From: Gammaproteobacteria bacterium
GTDB lineage: Bacteria > Pseudomonadota > Gammaproteobacteria > Steroidobacterales > Steroidobacteraceae
Direction of reading: 5' to 3'
Assembly: GCA_005878835.1 (NCBI GenBank)
Contig: VBMV01000050.1
Span: 1-64,000, forward strand
DNA: 64,000 bases
Positions 28,271-35,435 of the stretch are shown here, one piece after another. Both the position numbers and the translations under genes were made by a program. Numbering within the stretch: position 1 is the first letter of the stretch; the number at the start of each line of letters is the position of its first letter. The notes below the pieces were generated by a model. It did no database searches and was not told where the DNA came from. It saw only the letters and a program-made list of their open reading frames with translations.

Positions 28271-28278
28271 ATTATAAT
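28271..28278. promoter_or_regulatory. Overlapping divergent -10 boxes for ygfB and the zapA unit
   Basis: ATTATAAT contains TATAAT on the plus strand (28273-28278) and TATAAT on the minus strand (28276-28271), offset by two bases. The starts on either side are 13 bases (ygfB) and 36 bases (coiled-coil gene) away. No strong -35 box is evident for either direction. Only one polymerase could occupy the site at a time. Confidence 0.6.
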
Positions 28279-28314
28279 TGACCGTACGAAGAGCGCGGCT
28301 CTATAGTCCGCGCC

Positions 28315-28545
28315 ATGAGCGACATGACAAAAACACAACTCGATCTCGAGCTCACCCGGCTCACCAAACGCATCGAAGAGCTGATCACGAGCCTCGAGCA
28401 CCTGAAGGAGGAGAATCGCGCGCTGCGGGCGCGGCACGAGTCGCTCGCCGGGGAGCGCGCCGCGCTGGTGCACAAGAACGAGCAGGTGCGCACGCGCGTG
28501 GAGGCCATGATCGGCCGCTTGAAGACCCTGGAGCACGGCGCATGA
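28315..28545 (+). CDS. TIGR02449-type coiled-coil protein (ZapB-like)
   Basis: 76 residues, almost entirely heptad-repeat coiled coil: LDLELTRLTKRIEELITSLEHLKEENRALRARHESL. It matches the short TIGR02449 family commonly encoded just upstream of zapA in Pseudomonas- and Xanthomonas-like genomes. Its size and coil resemble ZapB, which links ZapA to the division apparatus. The stop overlaps the zapA start (ATGA), supporting a joint function in Z-ring assembly. That role is inferred from context. Confidence 0.82.
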   Translation: MSDMTKTQLDLELTRLTKRIEELITSLEHLKEENRALRARHESLAGERAALVHKNEQVRTRVEAMIGRLKTLEHGA

Positions 28546-28859
28546 GCCACCAGGATCAGGCGCGGGTGAGTGTCCGCATCATGGAGAAGGAATACGTGGT
28601 CGCCTGCCCCTACGAGGAGCGTTCTGCGCTGCTGGATGCCGCCGAGTTCCTCAATGCGCGCATGCGTGAGATCCGCGACAGCGGCAAGGTCGTGGGCCTG
28701 GACCGCATCGCCGTCATGGCCGCGCTCAATCTGGCGCACGAGTACCTGCGGGTGAAGGATCGCGAGTCACGGGTCGACAGCGGTGTGGGCGGCCGGGTGC
28801 GCGCGCTGCGCGAGCGCGTCGAAGGCGTGCTCGGCAAGGGCCAGCAACTCGAGCTGTGA
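28542..28859 (+). CDS. zapA: Cell division protein ZapA
   Basis: 105 residues from ATG at 28542; the track's longer ORF overlaps the coiled-coil gene. The N-terminal domain (ARVSVRIMEKEYVVACPYEERSALLDAAEFLNARMREIR) and LDRIAVMAALNLAHEYL are ZapA signatures, followed by a C-terminal coiled coil. ZapA bundles FtsZ filaments at the division site. It is immediately followed by a 6S RNA, the same order as in E. coli (zapA-ssrS-fau). Confidence 0.94.
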   Translation: MSHQDQARVSVRIMEKEYVVACPYEERSALLDAAEFLNARMREIRDSGKVVGLDRIAVMAALNLAHEYLRVKDRESRVDSGVGGRVRALRERVEGVLGKGQQLEL

Positions 28860-28914
28860 CGCAGGCCGCGGCCCGCCGTTCAGCTTGGGCGCGCCACCTA
28901 TCCTTGGTGTAGAG

Positions 28915-29115
28915 TGCTCGTGGCGTCGCCTGCGGTGTTCGACAAGTGGGCCGGGTTACCTCGGACCCTAATTGAAACACCCTCGGGACTTCCGGCTTGC
29001 GCGCAGCGCTGTGCAAGTCCGCCTTTGAGCGGAAAGCCTTACCTGCCGCAGCTCGTCCCACTTGTTGCTCTGGTTCGAGAGCAACGGTCCGCACCGGCAC
29101 ATGCGGGTGGCGCTA
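28915..29115 (+). ncRNA. ssrS: 6S RNA (SsrS)
   Basis: The segment between zapA and fau has the 6S architecture: CTGCGGTGTTCGACAAGTGGGCC on the 5' side, ACAAGTGGG (28942-28950) pairing with CCCACTTGT (29057-29065), a long irregular apical arm, a 3' bubble-strand hairpin (TGCTCTGGTTCGAGAGCA) and a closing 3' arm CACCGGCACATGCGGGTGGCGC. 6S RNA mimics an open promoter and sequesters sigma-70 RNA polymerase in stationary phase. TAGAGT at 28910-28915 or TATCCT at 28899-28904 could be its -10 box, so the ends are uncertain by about 10 bases. Position zapA-ssrS-fau matches the gammaproteobacterial order. Confidence 0.9.
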
Positions 29116-29718
29116 CCTGAATCCTCACCAGGGGGCGCCCGCAGACAACTGCGGGCGAGCCTCGTGGCCCGGCGCCGCAGCGTGCCGGCGCGCGAGCGCC
29201 AACGCGCCTCGCTCCTCGTGGCGCGCAACGTCGACCGGGCCCTGCCGCTGCGCTCACACTGGCGCATCGCGGTGTATGCCGCACTGCCCGATGAGCTCGA
29301 CACGGCCCCGCTCATCGCGCTGGCGCAGGAGCGCGGCTGCCGTCTCTACCTGCCGCGCATCGACCGGCGGCGTGCTTCGCGCGCCATGCGGTTCGTGGAA
29401 ATGCGCGGCCCGTTGCGGCCCAACCGCCTGGGGATTGGCGAGCCCGCAACGGCGGCCACGATCGGCGCGCGCTGGCTGGACGTGGTGTTCCTGCCGCTGG
29501 TGGGGTTCGATCGGCGCGGCGTGCGCCTCGGAACCGGCGGTGGGTATTATGACCGCGCGTTCGCCTTCCGGCGCTGGCGCAGCGCCTGGTACGCGCCGCG
29601 CCTGGTGGGCCTCGCCTATGGCTTCCAGCAGCTCGAGCACATCACGGCCGCGGCCCACGATGTGCTGATGGATGCGGTGGTGACCGAAGAGGGGATCATC
29701 CGATGCGCTACTGGCTGA
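29101..29718 (+). CDS. fau: 5-formyltetrahydrofolate cyclo-ligase (YgfA/Fau)
   Basis: 205 residues assuming ATG at 29101. The core starts RRQLRASLVARRRSV, and the C-terminal signature GTGGGYYDRAFAF binds ATP phosphate. WLDVVFLPLVGFDRRGVRLG is also characteristic. The enzyme converts 5-formyl-THF to 5,10-methenyl-THF. The chosen start lies inside the predicted 3' arm of the 6S RNA; a GTG at 29107 is the nearest alternative and does not avoid the overlap. Cotranscription with 6S is known in enterics. The 3' end overlaps the EVE gene by 16 bases. Confidence 0.9.
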   Translation: MRVALPESSPGGARRQLRASLVARRRSVPARERQRASLLVARNVDRALPLRSHWRIAVYAALPDELDTAPLIALAQERGCRLYLPRIDRRRASRAMRFVEMRGPLRPNRLGIGEPATAATIGARWLDVVFLPLVGFDRRGVRLGTGGGYYDRAFAFRRWRSAWYAPRLVGLAYGFQQLEHITAAAHDVLMDAVVTEEGIIRCATG

Positions 29719-30167
29719 TGAAGACCGAGCCCGGCACCTTCGGCCTCGAGCATCTCGCCGCCGCCCCGCGCAGCACCACCGCGTGGGACGGCGTGCGCAA
29801 CTTTCAGGCGCGCAACATGCTGCGGGATGAGGTGCGCCGGGGGGATCAGGCGTTTCTCTACCATTCCAGCTGCGCGCTGCCGGGCATCGTCGCCGTCATG
29901 CAGATCGTGAAGCAGGGCTACCCCGATCCCACCGCCTTCGATCGCAAGCACCACCACTACGATCGCGACAGCGATCCGGGCAATCCGCGCTGGTTCATGG
30001 TGGACGTGCAGTTGAAGCGCCGCCTCGCGCGTACCATCGCGCTCGAAGAGCTGCGAGCGCATGCCGGCAAGGAGCTCAAGGGCATGGCGCTGTTGCGCCC
30101 CGGGAATCGACTGTCGATCACGCCGGTGGAAGCGGCGCACTGGAAGTTCATCCTCTCGCTCGAGTGA
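29703..30167 (+). CDS. EVE domain protein (thymocyte nuclear protein 1-like)
   Basis: 154 residues, a single EVE domain. MRYWLMKTEPGTFGLEHL at the N-terminus, TAWDGVRNFQARNMLRDEV, RGDQAFLYHSSCALPGIVAVMQIV and WFMVDVQLKRRL are conserved in the family. EVE domains are PUA-like folds that read modified bases in DNA or RNA; bacterial stand-alone members may bind modified tRNA. The exact role is unknown. It overlaps the end of fau and probably shares its transcript. Confidence 0.9.
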   Translation: MRYWLMKTEPGTFGLEHLAAAPRSTTAWDGVRNFQARNMLRDEVRRGDQAFLYHSSCALPGIVAVMQIVKQGYPDPTAFDRKHHHYDRDSDPGNPRWFMVDVQLKRRLARTIALEELRAHAGKELKGMALLRPGNRLSITPVEAAHWKFILSLE

Positions 30168-30241
30168 CTCGCGAGAGCGCCGCGCGCGGTTCGTGAGTCG
30201 TCACGCGCGGCTCGCCTTACCACACTCCACCGTGTGCTCGC

Positions 30242-30269
30242 TTGTAATTTCGATTCGCGTGTATATACT
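30242..30269 (+). promoter_or_regulatory. Sigma-70-type promoter of the 16-codon lysine-rich ORF
   Basis: TTGTAA (30242-30247), a 16-base spacer and TATACT (30264-30269) form one of the best consensus promoters in the window, in an AT-richer patch after the EVE gene. The predicted start near 30276 gives a leader of about 30 bases with TTGGAGA before the ATG at 30307. Confidence 0.65.
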
Positions 30270-30306
30270 CGGACCCCGGACTAACCCGTCAAATTGGAGA
30301 GCCAAC

Positions 30307-30357
30307 ATGGCGAAGGCAAAGAAGAAGGCCAAGAAGAAAGCTGCCAAGAAGAAATAG
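30307..30357 (+). CDS. Tiny lysine/alanine-rich peptide (16 residues)
   Basis: ATG at 30307 to TAG at 30357 encodes [16 protein letters not shown], 10 Lys and 5 Ala after the Met. It is too short for the ORF track, which shows only an unrelated longer start in the same frame. GGAG lies seven bases before the ATG, a strong promoter lies just upstream and two strong hairpins follow, so it has all the marks of a self-contained gene. The sequence resembles the basic tails of bacterial H1-like and HU-like proteins, so nucleic acid binding is a guess. It could also be a small RNA with a coding-like segment. Confidence 0.5.
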   Translation: MAKAKKKAKKKAAKKK

Positions 30358-30363
30358 GCCTTA

Positions 30364-30393
30364 ACTCGGCGGTCGCGAAAGTGACCGCCGAGT
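30364..30393 (+). terminator. Perfect 11-bp hairpin after the tiny lysine-rich ORF
   Basis: ACTCGGCGGTC pairs with GACCGCCGAGT around an eight-base loop (GCGAAAGT), seven bases after the stop codon. The following CGTATTCG is only weakly U-rich, so termination may need the second hairpin 10 bases downstream. Confidence 0.6.
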
Positions 30394-30403
30394 CGTATTC
30401 GAA

Positions 30404-30434
30404 GACTGTGCCCGCTGCTGACGCGGGCACAGTC
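30404..30434 (+). terminator. Second strong hairpin between the tiny ORF and rpiA
   Basis: GACTGTGCCCGC pairs with GCGGGCACAGTC (12 bp) around a seven-base loop and is followed by GTTTCTGG. Together with the preceding hairpin it forms a tandem stem-loop block 34 bases upstream of rpiA. It could terminate the short transcript or act in the rpiA leader. Confidence 0.55.
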
Positions 30435-30467
30435 GTTTCTGGAAGTCACTCCCGCACGGGGGCCTTG

Positions 30468-31127
30468 ATGGCGACGGATGCTGAAGCAAACAAGCAGCGC
30501 GCGGCGCTGGCGGCGCTGGAACTGGTGGCGAGCGGCGTCACGATCGGCGTCGGCACCGGCTCCACGGTGAACCTGTTCATCGATGCCCTCGCCGCCAATC
30601 CCGGTCGTGTGCGCAGCGCCGTGTCCAGCTCGCAGGCGAGCACCGCACGGCTGCGCGCCGCAGGTCTGGCGGTCGTCGATCTGAACGAGCTCCCCGACCT
30701 CGCCCTCTACGTCGACGGCGCCGATGAGGCGACTGCCGCCCGGCATCTGATCAAGGGCGGCGGCGGCGCCCTCACCCGCGAGAAGATCCTCGCCGCGGCC
30801 GCGCAGCGCTTCGTGTGCATCATCGACGACACCAAGATGGTCACCACGCTCGGCCGCTTCCCGTTGCCGATCGAGGTCATCCCCATGGCGCGCACGCTGG
30901 TCGCCCGGCAGCTCACCGCGCGCGGCGGCCGACCGCTTTGGCGCCAGGGGTTCGTCACCGACAACGGCAACTACATCCTCGACGTACACGATCTCAGCAT
31001 CGCCGATCCGGTCGCGCTCGAGCGTGAGCTCAACCAGATTACGGGCGTGGTGACCGTCGGACTGTTCGCGGCCCGCCCCGCGGACGTGCTGCTGGTCGGC
31101 ACCGCACAGGGCGTGCAGACCCGCTAG
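30468..31127 (+). CDS. rpiA: Ribose-5-phosphate isomerase A
   Basis: 219 residues from ATG at 30468, the same length as E. coli RpiA; the track's longer start runs over the tiny ORF and hairpins. The phosphate-binding [15 protein letters not shown], the catalytic YVDGADEA and [12 protein letters not shown] motifs are intact, and the C-terminal [27 protein letters not shown] is typical. The enzyme interconverts ribose 5-phosphate and ribulose 5-phosphate. With rpe at 33.8 kb, two non-oxidative pentose phosphate enzymes lie close together but not in one operon. Confidence 0.96.
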   Translation: MATDAEANKQRAALAALELVASGVTIGVGTGSTVNLFIDALAANPGRVRSAVSSSQASTARLRAAGLAVVDLNELPDLALYVDGADEATAARHLIKGGGGALTREKILAAAAQRFVCIIDDTKMVTTLGRFPLPIEVIPMARTLVARQLTARGGRPLWRQGFVTDNGNYILDVHDLSIADPVALERELNQITGVVTVGLFAARPADVLLVGTAQGVQTR

Positions 31128-31138
31128 CAAACGCAAAA

Positions 31139-31161
31139 GGGCCCGTCACCTTGACGGGCCC
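31139..31161. terminator. Bidirectional terminator between rpiA and tRNA-Gln
   Basis: GGGCCCGTC pairs with GACGGGCCC around a five-base loop. On the plus strand TCTTCGTTT follows (rpiA end); on the minus strand CTTTTGCG follows (tRNA-Gln end). Both directions have short U-rich tails, so it can serve both convergent transcripts. Confidence 0.75.
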
Positions 31162-31169
31162 TCTTCGTT

Positions 31170-31243
31170 TGGCTGGGGGACTAGGATTCGAACCTAGGTA
31201 AACGGAGTCAGAGTCCGTTGTCCTACCACTAGACGATCCCCCA
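31170..31243 (-). tRNA. tRNA-Gln (anticodon CTG)
   Basis: The minus strand folds as a complete tRNA: acceptor TGGGGGA pairing with TCCCCCA, D-arm TCGTCTAGTGGTAGGACA, anticodon stem ACGGA/TCCGT with loop CTCTGAC giving anticodon CTG at positions 34-36, and T-arm CCTAGGTTCGAATCCTAG. The 3' CCA is encoded. The CTG anticodon and the U1-starting acceptor fit glutamine tRNAs reading CAG. It lies between the convergent rpiA and the rpsI stop. Confidence 0.96.
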
Positions 31244-31311
31244 GGAGGGCGGGATACAAATCCGGGCGGGCGAGCGCGCAGCTCCGTGTGCCGAAGCGCA
31301 AGCCCCCGGGC

Positions 31312-31710
31312 TTAACGCTTCGAGTACTGCGGACCGCGGCGAGCCTTGCGGCGTCCGACCTTCTTGCGCTCGACTTCACGCGCATCGCGCGTCACGAAGC
31401 CCGCGGCGCGCAGCGGCTTGCGCAGGCTCTCGTCGTACTCGATCAGCGCGCGGGTGATGCCGTGACGGATCGCGCCCGCCTGGCCGGTGATGCCGCCGCC
31501 GTCGACCTTGACGGCGATATCGAAACTGCTGACCAGCTTCACCGCCTCGAGCGGCTGGCGCACGATCATTCGGCCGGTCTCGCGGCCGAAGAACTCTTCG
31601 AGCGAACGGTCGTTCACCGTGATGCGCCCGCTGCCGGGCTTCAGGTACACGCGCGCCGTCGCAGTCTTGCGACGCCCGGTTCCGTAGTGATTCTGCTGGG
31701 TCGCTGGCAT
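31312..31710 (-). CDS. rpsI: 30S ribosomal protein S9
   Basis: 132 residues. The N-terminal [22 protein letters not shown] and C-terminal [25 protein letters not shown] are diagnostic; the final Lys-Arg reaches toward the P-site tRNA. It lies eight bases after rplM in the conserved rplM-rpsI operon. Its stop is about 70 bases from the tRNA-Gln gene on the same strand. Confidence 0.98.
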   Translation of the reverse strand: MPATQQNHYGTGRRKTATARVYLKPGSGRITVNDRSLEEFFGRETGRMIVRQPLEAVKLVSSFDIAVKVDGGGITGQAGAIRHGITRALIEYDESLRKPLRAAGFVTRDAREVERKKVGRRKARRGPQYSKR

Positions 31711-31718
31711 GTACGGTC

Positions 31719-32150
31719 CTATTGAATCTCGAGCGGCTTCGGCTGCTGCGCCTTGTGGGGATGCTCGCCGCCTGCAAACACGTGCAGCTTCCTGAACATG
31801 CGCCGGCCGAGCGGGTTCTTCGGCAACATGCCCTTGACCGCGAACTCGATCACGCGCTCGGGGTGCTCGCTGAGAAGCTTCTCCAGAGCGATCGACTTTA
31901 TGCCGCCGATATGGCCGGTATGGTGGTAGTAGATCTTGTCGGAGAGCTTGCGCCCGGTGACACGGATCTTCTGCGCATTGACCACCACGATGTGGTCGCC
32001 CATGTCCACGTGCGGGCTGTAGTCAGCCTTGTGCTTGCCCTTGAGGCGATGAGCGATCTGCGAGGCCAGCCGCCCGAGCGTCTTGTCGCTGGCGTCGACG
32101 ACGAACCAATCGCCCCGGACGGTAGCGGGCCTGGCAAATACGGTCTTCAT
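31719..32150 (-). CDS. rplM: 50S ribosomal protein L13
   Basis: 143 residues. [48 protein letters not shown] and [25 protein letters not shown] are all conserved L13 blocks. First gene of the rplM-rpsI operon, with a good promoter 70-100 bases upstream. In E. coli L13 represses its own mRNA through the leader; the GC-rich leader here could do the same, but I cannot identify a specific motif. Confidence 0.98.
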   Translation of the reverse strand: MKTVFARPATVRGDWFVVDASDKTLGRLASQIAHRLKGKHKADYSPHVDMGDHIVVVNAQKIRVTGRKLSDKIYYHHTGHIGGIKSIALEKLLSEHPERVIEFAVKGMLPKNPLGRRMFRKLHVFAGGEHPHKAQQPKPLEIQ

Positions 32151-32220
32151 AGGTCACTCGTGGCGGTGCGCCGCCGTCGGGGAGAACCCTGGGACGGCCG
32201 GGGCCGAAAAAAGGCGGGGA

Positions 32221-32249
32221 AGTGTACTCAAGCAGGTGCGCCAATGCAA
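32221..32249 (-). promoter_or_regulatory. Sigma-70-type promoter of rplM-rpsI
   Basis: On the minus strand TTGCAT (32249-32244), a 17-base spacer and TACACT (32226-32221) match consensus spacing. The predicted start near 32214 gives a leader of about 64 bases to the rplM ATG, containing a T6 run and GC-rich arms. Confidence 0.65.
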
Positions 32250-32319
32250 AGGCGCGGGGAAGCGGCCCCTGAGGGGCCTAAGCGGTGCCCCGCCGAGGGT
32301 CTGCCAGTCCGGATTCCCC

Positions 32320-32325
32320 TATAAT
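32320..32325 (+). promoter_or_regulatory. TATAAT -10 box upstream of coq7
   Basis: A perfect TATAAT lies 14 bases before the coq7 ATG at 32340. No good -35 hexamer is present at 16-18 bases. The predicted start would leave a leader of only about eight bases and would exclude the GAGG at 32327-32330 from the mRNA. Confidence 0.5.
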
Positions 32326-32339
32326 AGAGGACGCAGATT

Positions 32340-32975
32340 ATGGAGTCCGGTCGCCCTCTCGACTGTGCCATCGCCGCCCTTGACCGTGGACTGCGCTCGG
32401 TCTTTGCGCCGGCCAGGACATCCCGGCCCGTCCCGGGCGGTTCGGACCCGGCGCCCGGCCTGCCGGCTGCGGAACGCCGTGCCAGCGCGGCCCTCATGCG
32501 CGTCAACCACGCCGGGGAGCTCGCCGCCCAGGCCCTCTATCACGGCCAGGCCTTCGTCGCCCGCTCCGCCGCGACACGCGACATGCTGACGGCCGCGGCG
32601 CGCTCCGAATCCGATCATCTCGCGTGGTGTGAGACGCGCCTGCACGAGCTCGCCGCGCGGCCGAGTCTCCTCAATCCGCTCTGGTACGCCGGATCCTTCG
32701 CCATCGGCGCCGCCGCCGCACTGCTCGGGGATCGAGCCAGCCTCGGGTTCGTGGCCGAGACCGAGCGTCAGGTCGAGGGGCACCTCGATGCTCACCTCGG
32801 CAGACTCCCGGCAGGCGACGCGCGCAGCCGTGCGATACTGCAGACCATGAGGGCGGAGGAGATCGCGCATGGCGCGGCGGCCGCGACTGCCGGCGGCGCC
32901 CCCCTGCCCGCACCGGTGTGCGCGCTCATGCGGTACACGGCCCGTGTCATGACAGGCACTGCCTACTGGGTTTGA
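32340..32975 (+). CDS. coq7: Coq7-type demethoxyubiquinone hydroxylase
   Basis: 211 residues. The di-iron carboxylate motifs are visible in [53 protein letters not shown] and MRAEEIAHG. The enzyme hydroxylates C6 of the ubiquinone ring and replaces the flavoprotein UbiF of enterics. It is not linked to ubiH/ubiI (7 kb away) and is divergent from rplM. The N-terminal 45 residues are variable. Confidence 0.94.
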   Translation: MESGRPLDCAIAALDRGLRSVFAPARTSRPVPGGSDPAPGLPAAERRASAALMRVNHAGELAAQALYHGQAFVARSAATRDMLTAAARSESDHLAWCETRLHELAARPSLLNPLWYAGSFAIGAAAALLGDRASLGFVAETERQVEGHLDAHLGRLPAGDARSRAILQTMRAEEIAHGAAAATAGGAPLPAPVCALMRYTARVMTGTAYWV

Positions 32976-33012
32976 TGAGTCTTTGAAGGTCGTATATCTC
33001 CCGGGAGCCGGT

Positions 33013-33777
33013 ATGGAAGAGAACATCAAGCCCTTAAGCGAGATTCCGGCGATCAACCGGTTCCTGAGTTACTGTCGCATCCGCGCGGTCCCCTCCAAGA
33101 CCGTCGTCATTCACGCCGGCGACCTGCCGGACGTCCTCTACTACATCATCAGCGGTTCGGTGGAAGTGATGATCGAGGACGAGGAAGGCAACGAAATGGT
33201 GCTGGCCTACCTCAACCGCGGGCAGTTTTTCGGCGAGATGGGCCTGTTCTACGAACAGCCGACACGCAGCGCCTGGGTCCGCACGCGCAACCAGTGCGAG
33301 CTCGCGGAGATGACTTACCCGCGCTTCCGGCAGATCGCCGCGGAGAGCCCGGGGCTGGTGTTTGAGCTCGCCACACAACTGGCCACGCGCCTCGACCGCA
33401 CCAACCGCAAGCTGGGCGATCTCGCCTTCGTCGACGTGACCGGCCGCGTGGCTCACGCCATCATGGATCTGTGCGGCGAACCGGACGCCATGACGCACCC
33501 GGAAGGCATGCAGATCAAGGTCAGCCGTCAGGAACTCTCGCGCCTGGTCGGCTGCTCGCGCGAGATGGCGGGCCGGGTGCTCAAGGTGCTGGAGGAGCAG
33601 GGCCTGTTGCGCGCCACCGGCAAGACCATCGTGGTCTTCAACGCCCGGCCGAAGATGAAGACCCGCCCGGTCATCGTGCCCGCGAAGCCGGCGGTGGCGG
33701 CCGCCACCAAGGCCACGAGCCAGCTCGACCTCGACGACGATGAGGATGATGATGACGACGAGGACGAGCCCGAGTAG
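33013..33777 (+). CDS. crp: CRP/Vfr-family cAMP receptor protein with acidic C-terminal tail
   Basis: 254 residues from ATG at 33013 (GGGAG upstream); the TTG start in the track adds 10 residues. The cyclic-nucleotide domain holds GEMGLFYEQPTRSAWVR, with the Arg-Ser pair that contacts cAMP phosphate, and the dimer helix holds DRTNRKLGDLAF. The DNA-binding helix VSRQELSRLVGCSREMAGRVLKVLEEQGLL is nearly that of E. coli CRP, so the same TGTGA-N6-TCACA site is expected. After residue 210 an extra 45-residue tail ends in a run of Asp and Glu (DLDDDEDDDDDEDEPE), absent from E. coli CRP and P. aeruginosa Vfr. Its function is unknown. Confidence 0.9.
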   Translation: MEENIKPLSEIPAINRFLSYCRIRAVPSKTVVIHAGDLPDVLYYIISGSVEVMIEDEEGNEMVLAYLNRGQFFGEMGLFYEQPTRSAWVRTRNQCELAEMTYPRFRQIAAESPGLVFELATQLATRLDRTNRKLGDLAFVDVTGRVAHAIMDLCGEPDAMTHPEGMQIKVSRQELSRLVGCSREMAGRVLKVLEEQGLLRATGKTIVVFNARPKMKTRPVIVPAKPAVAAATKATSQLDLDDDEDDDDDEDEPE

Positions 33778-33840
33778 CGCGCAACCCGCGGCTCATCCCC
33801 TTAAGCGCCGCACCCCGCACCGCCCGAGCACCCCAGCGCC

Positions 33841-34512
33841 TCACGTGGCGATCTGGCGCCGCATCTCCCGGATAGTCTGCGCGTAGTCGCGACTGCCGAA
33901 GATCGCCGATCCGGCGACGAACGTGTCCGCTCCGGCCTGCGCCGCGGAACGGATGTTGTCGGTCTTGATCCCGCCATCGACCTCGAGGCGCACCGCGCGG
34001 CCGGCGCTGTCGATGCGGGCGCGCGCCGCGGCGAGTTTGCGCAAGGCGTTCGGAATGAACTGCTGACCGGCAAAGCCGGGATTCACCGACATGATGAGAA
34101 CCATGTCGAGCAGCTCGAGCGTGTAGTCGAGATAGTCGAGCGGCGTGGCGGGATTGAACACCAGTCCCGCCCGGCAGCCGTGCTCGCGGATCAGGCCGAT
34201 GGTGCGATCGACGTGCTCCGAGGCCTCCGGGTGAAAGGTGATGAACGTGGCGCCGGCGGCGGCGAAGTCCGGCACGATGCGATCGACCGGGCGGACCATC
34301 AGGTGCACGTCGATCGGCGCCTCGACGCCGTGCCGGCGCAGCGCCTCGCACACCATCGGACCGACGGTGAGGTTCGGCACGTAGTGGTTGTCCATCACGT
34401 CGAAGTGAATGAGATCGGCGCCGGCCTCAAGCACCGCATCGACCTCCGCTCCGAGCCGGGCGAAATCGGCGGACAGAATCGACGGGGCGATCCACGCGGG
34501 CACCATGACCAC
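33841..34512 (-). CDS. rpe: Ribulose-phosphate 3-epimerase
   Basis: 223 residues in a TIM barrel. [55 protein letters not shown] and [12 protein letters not shown] carry the metal-binding His and Asp residues and the phosphate loop. It interconverts ribulose 5-phosphate and xylulose 5-phosphate. An ATG two codons downstream is an alternative start. It is convergent with crp, separated by 63 bases without a clear terminator, and follows purC by 14 bases. Confidence 0.97.
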   Translation of the reverse strand: MVMVPAWIAPSILSADFARLGAEVDAVLEAGADLIHFDVMDNHYVPNLTVGPMVCEALRRHGVEAPIDVHLMVRPVDRIVPDFAAAGATFITFHPEASEHVDRTIGLIREHGCRAGLVFNPATPLDYLDYTLELLDMVLIMSVNPGFAGQQFIPNALRKLAAARARIDSAGRAVRLEVDGGIKTDNIRSAAQAGADTFVAGSAIFGSRDYAQTIREMRRQIAT

Positions 34513-34526
34513 AGTGTAAACCTCCT

Positions 34527-35414
34527 TCAGCCGGTCAGGCGCGCGAGCGCCTCGCGGTACTTGTCGCTGGTGCGTGCGATGATCTCGGGCGGCAGTTTCG
34601 GTCCCGGCGCCTGCTTGTTCCAGTCGAGCGTCTCCAGGTAGTCGCGTACGAACTGCTTGTCGAAGCTCGGCGGGCTCACGCCCGCGCGATAGCTGTCCGC
34701 GGGCCAGAAGCGCGAGGAGTCCGGCGTCAGCACCTCGTCGATGAGCGTGAGTCTGCCTTGGCTGTCGAGGCCGAATTCGAACTTGGTGTCGGCGATGAGG
34801 ATGCCGCGGCTGCGCGCGTGCTCGGCCGCGAACCCGTACAGTGCCAGCGCAGTGTCGCGTACCGCGGCGGCAAGCTCCGCCCCGATGAGCGCGGCGACTT
34901 CCTCGAAACTGATGTTCTCATCGTGAGCGCCGATGTGCGCCTTGGTCGCCGGCGTGAACAGCGGCTGCGGCAGGCGTCCGGCCAGCTCGAGGTCCCGAGG
35001 CAGGGCGATGCCGCACACGCGCCCGCTCGCCTGGTAGTCCTTCCAGCCCGAGCCGATGAGATAGCCGCGCACCACCGCCTCGATGGGCAGCGCCTGCAGG
35101 CGCCGCACGATCACCGCCCGTCCGGCCAGCAGGGCGCGTTCCCGCTCGTCCCTGACCACCTCCGCCGGCTCCCGGCCCGTGAGGTGATTGGGCACCAGGT
35201 GCCGGGTGCGCGCGAACCAGAAATTGGAGATGCCGTTCAGCACCCGCCCCTTGTCGGGAATCGGATCGGGCAGCACCACGTCGAAAGCCGACAGCCGGTC
35301 GGTGGTCACGATGAGCATCGCGTCGTCATCGAGTGCGTAGATGTCGCGCACCTTGCCCTCGTGGATGCGGGCAAGGCCGCTGAGCTCGGTGCGGTAAACG
35401 ACGGGGGCCGGCAT
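34527..35414 (-). CDS. purC: Phosphoribosylaminoimidazole-succinocarboxamide synthase (SAICAR synthetase)
   Basis: 295 residues, the longer yeast-like form rather than the 237-residue E. coli form. [58 protein letters not shown] and [15 protein letters not shown] are conserved ATP and CAIR sites. It ligates aspartate to CAIR in purine synthesis. Its start is 21 bases from the divergent djlA start; TTGCCG-18-TATAGT on the minus strand predicts an almost leaderless mRNA. purE and purK lie 5 kb away. Confidence 0.96.
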   Translation of the reverse strand: MPAPVVYRTELSGLARIHEGKVRDIYALDDDAMLIVTTDRLSAFDVVLPDPIPDKGRVLNGISNFWFARTRHLVPNHLTGREPAEVVRDERERALLAGRAVIVRRLQALPIEAVVRGYLIGSGWKDYQASGRVCGIALPRDLELAGRLPQPLFTPATKAHIGAHDENISFEEVAALIGAELAAAVRDTALALYGFAAEHARSRGILIADTKFEFGLDSQGRLTLIDEVLTPDSSRFWPADSYRAGVSPPSFDKQFVRDYLETLDWNKQAPGPKLPPEIIARTSDKYREALARLTG

Positions 35415-35422
35415 GCATTGGT

Positions 35423-35430
35423 ACTATAAC
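35423..35430. promoter_or_regulatory. Overlapping -10-like boxes in the 21-bp purC/djlA divergent gap
   Basis: ACTATAAC gives TATAAC on the plus strand (35425-35430) and TATAGT on the minus strand (35428-35423). The minus box has TTGCCG at an 18-base spacing (inside djlA). Predicted starts fall within a few bases of both start codons, GTG 35436 and ATG 35414. Confidence 0.5.
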
Positions 35431-35435
35431 GACCC

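Noticed and set aside
25129-28281. 1050-residue plus-strand ORF antisense to ubiH, pepP and ygfB
   Set aside because: Composition is Arg/His/Ala/Gly-rich with no recognisable domain, and it mirrors three well-identified genes on the minus strand. Long antisense frames are expected at this GC content.
28278-28541. Longer N-terminal extension of zapA
   Set aside because: The extension is out of frame with the coiled-coil gene it overlaps and is Arg/Ala-rich; the ATG at 28542 gives the conserved ZapA start.
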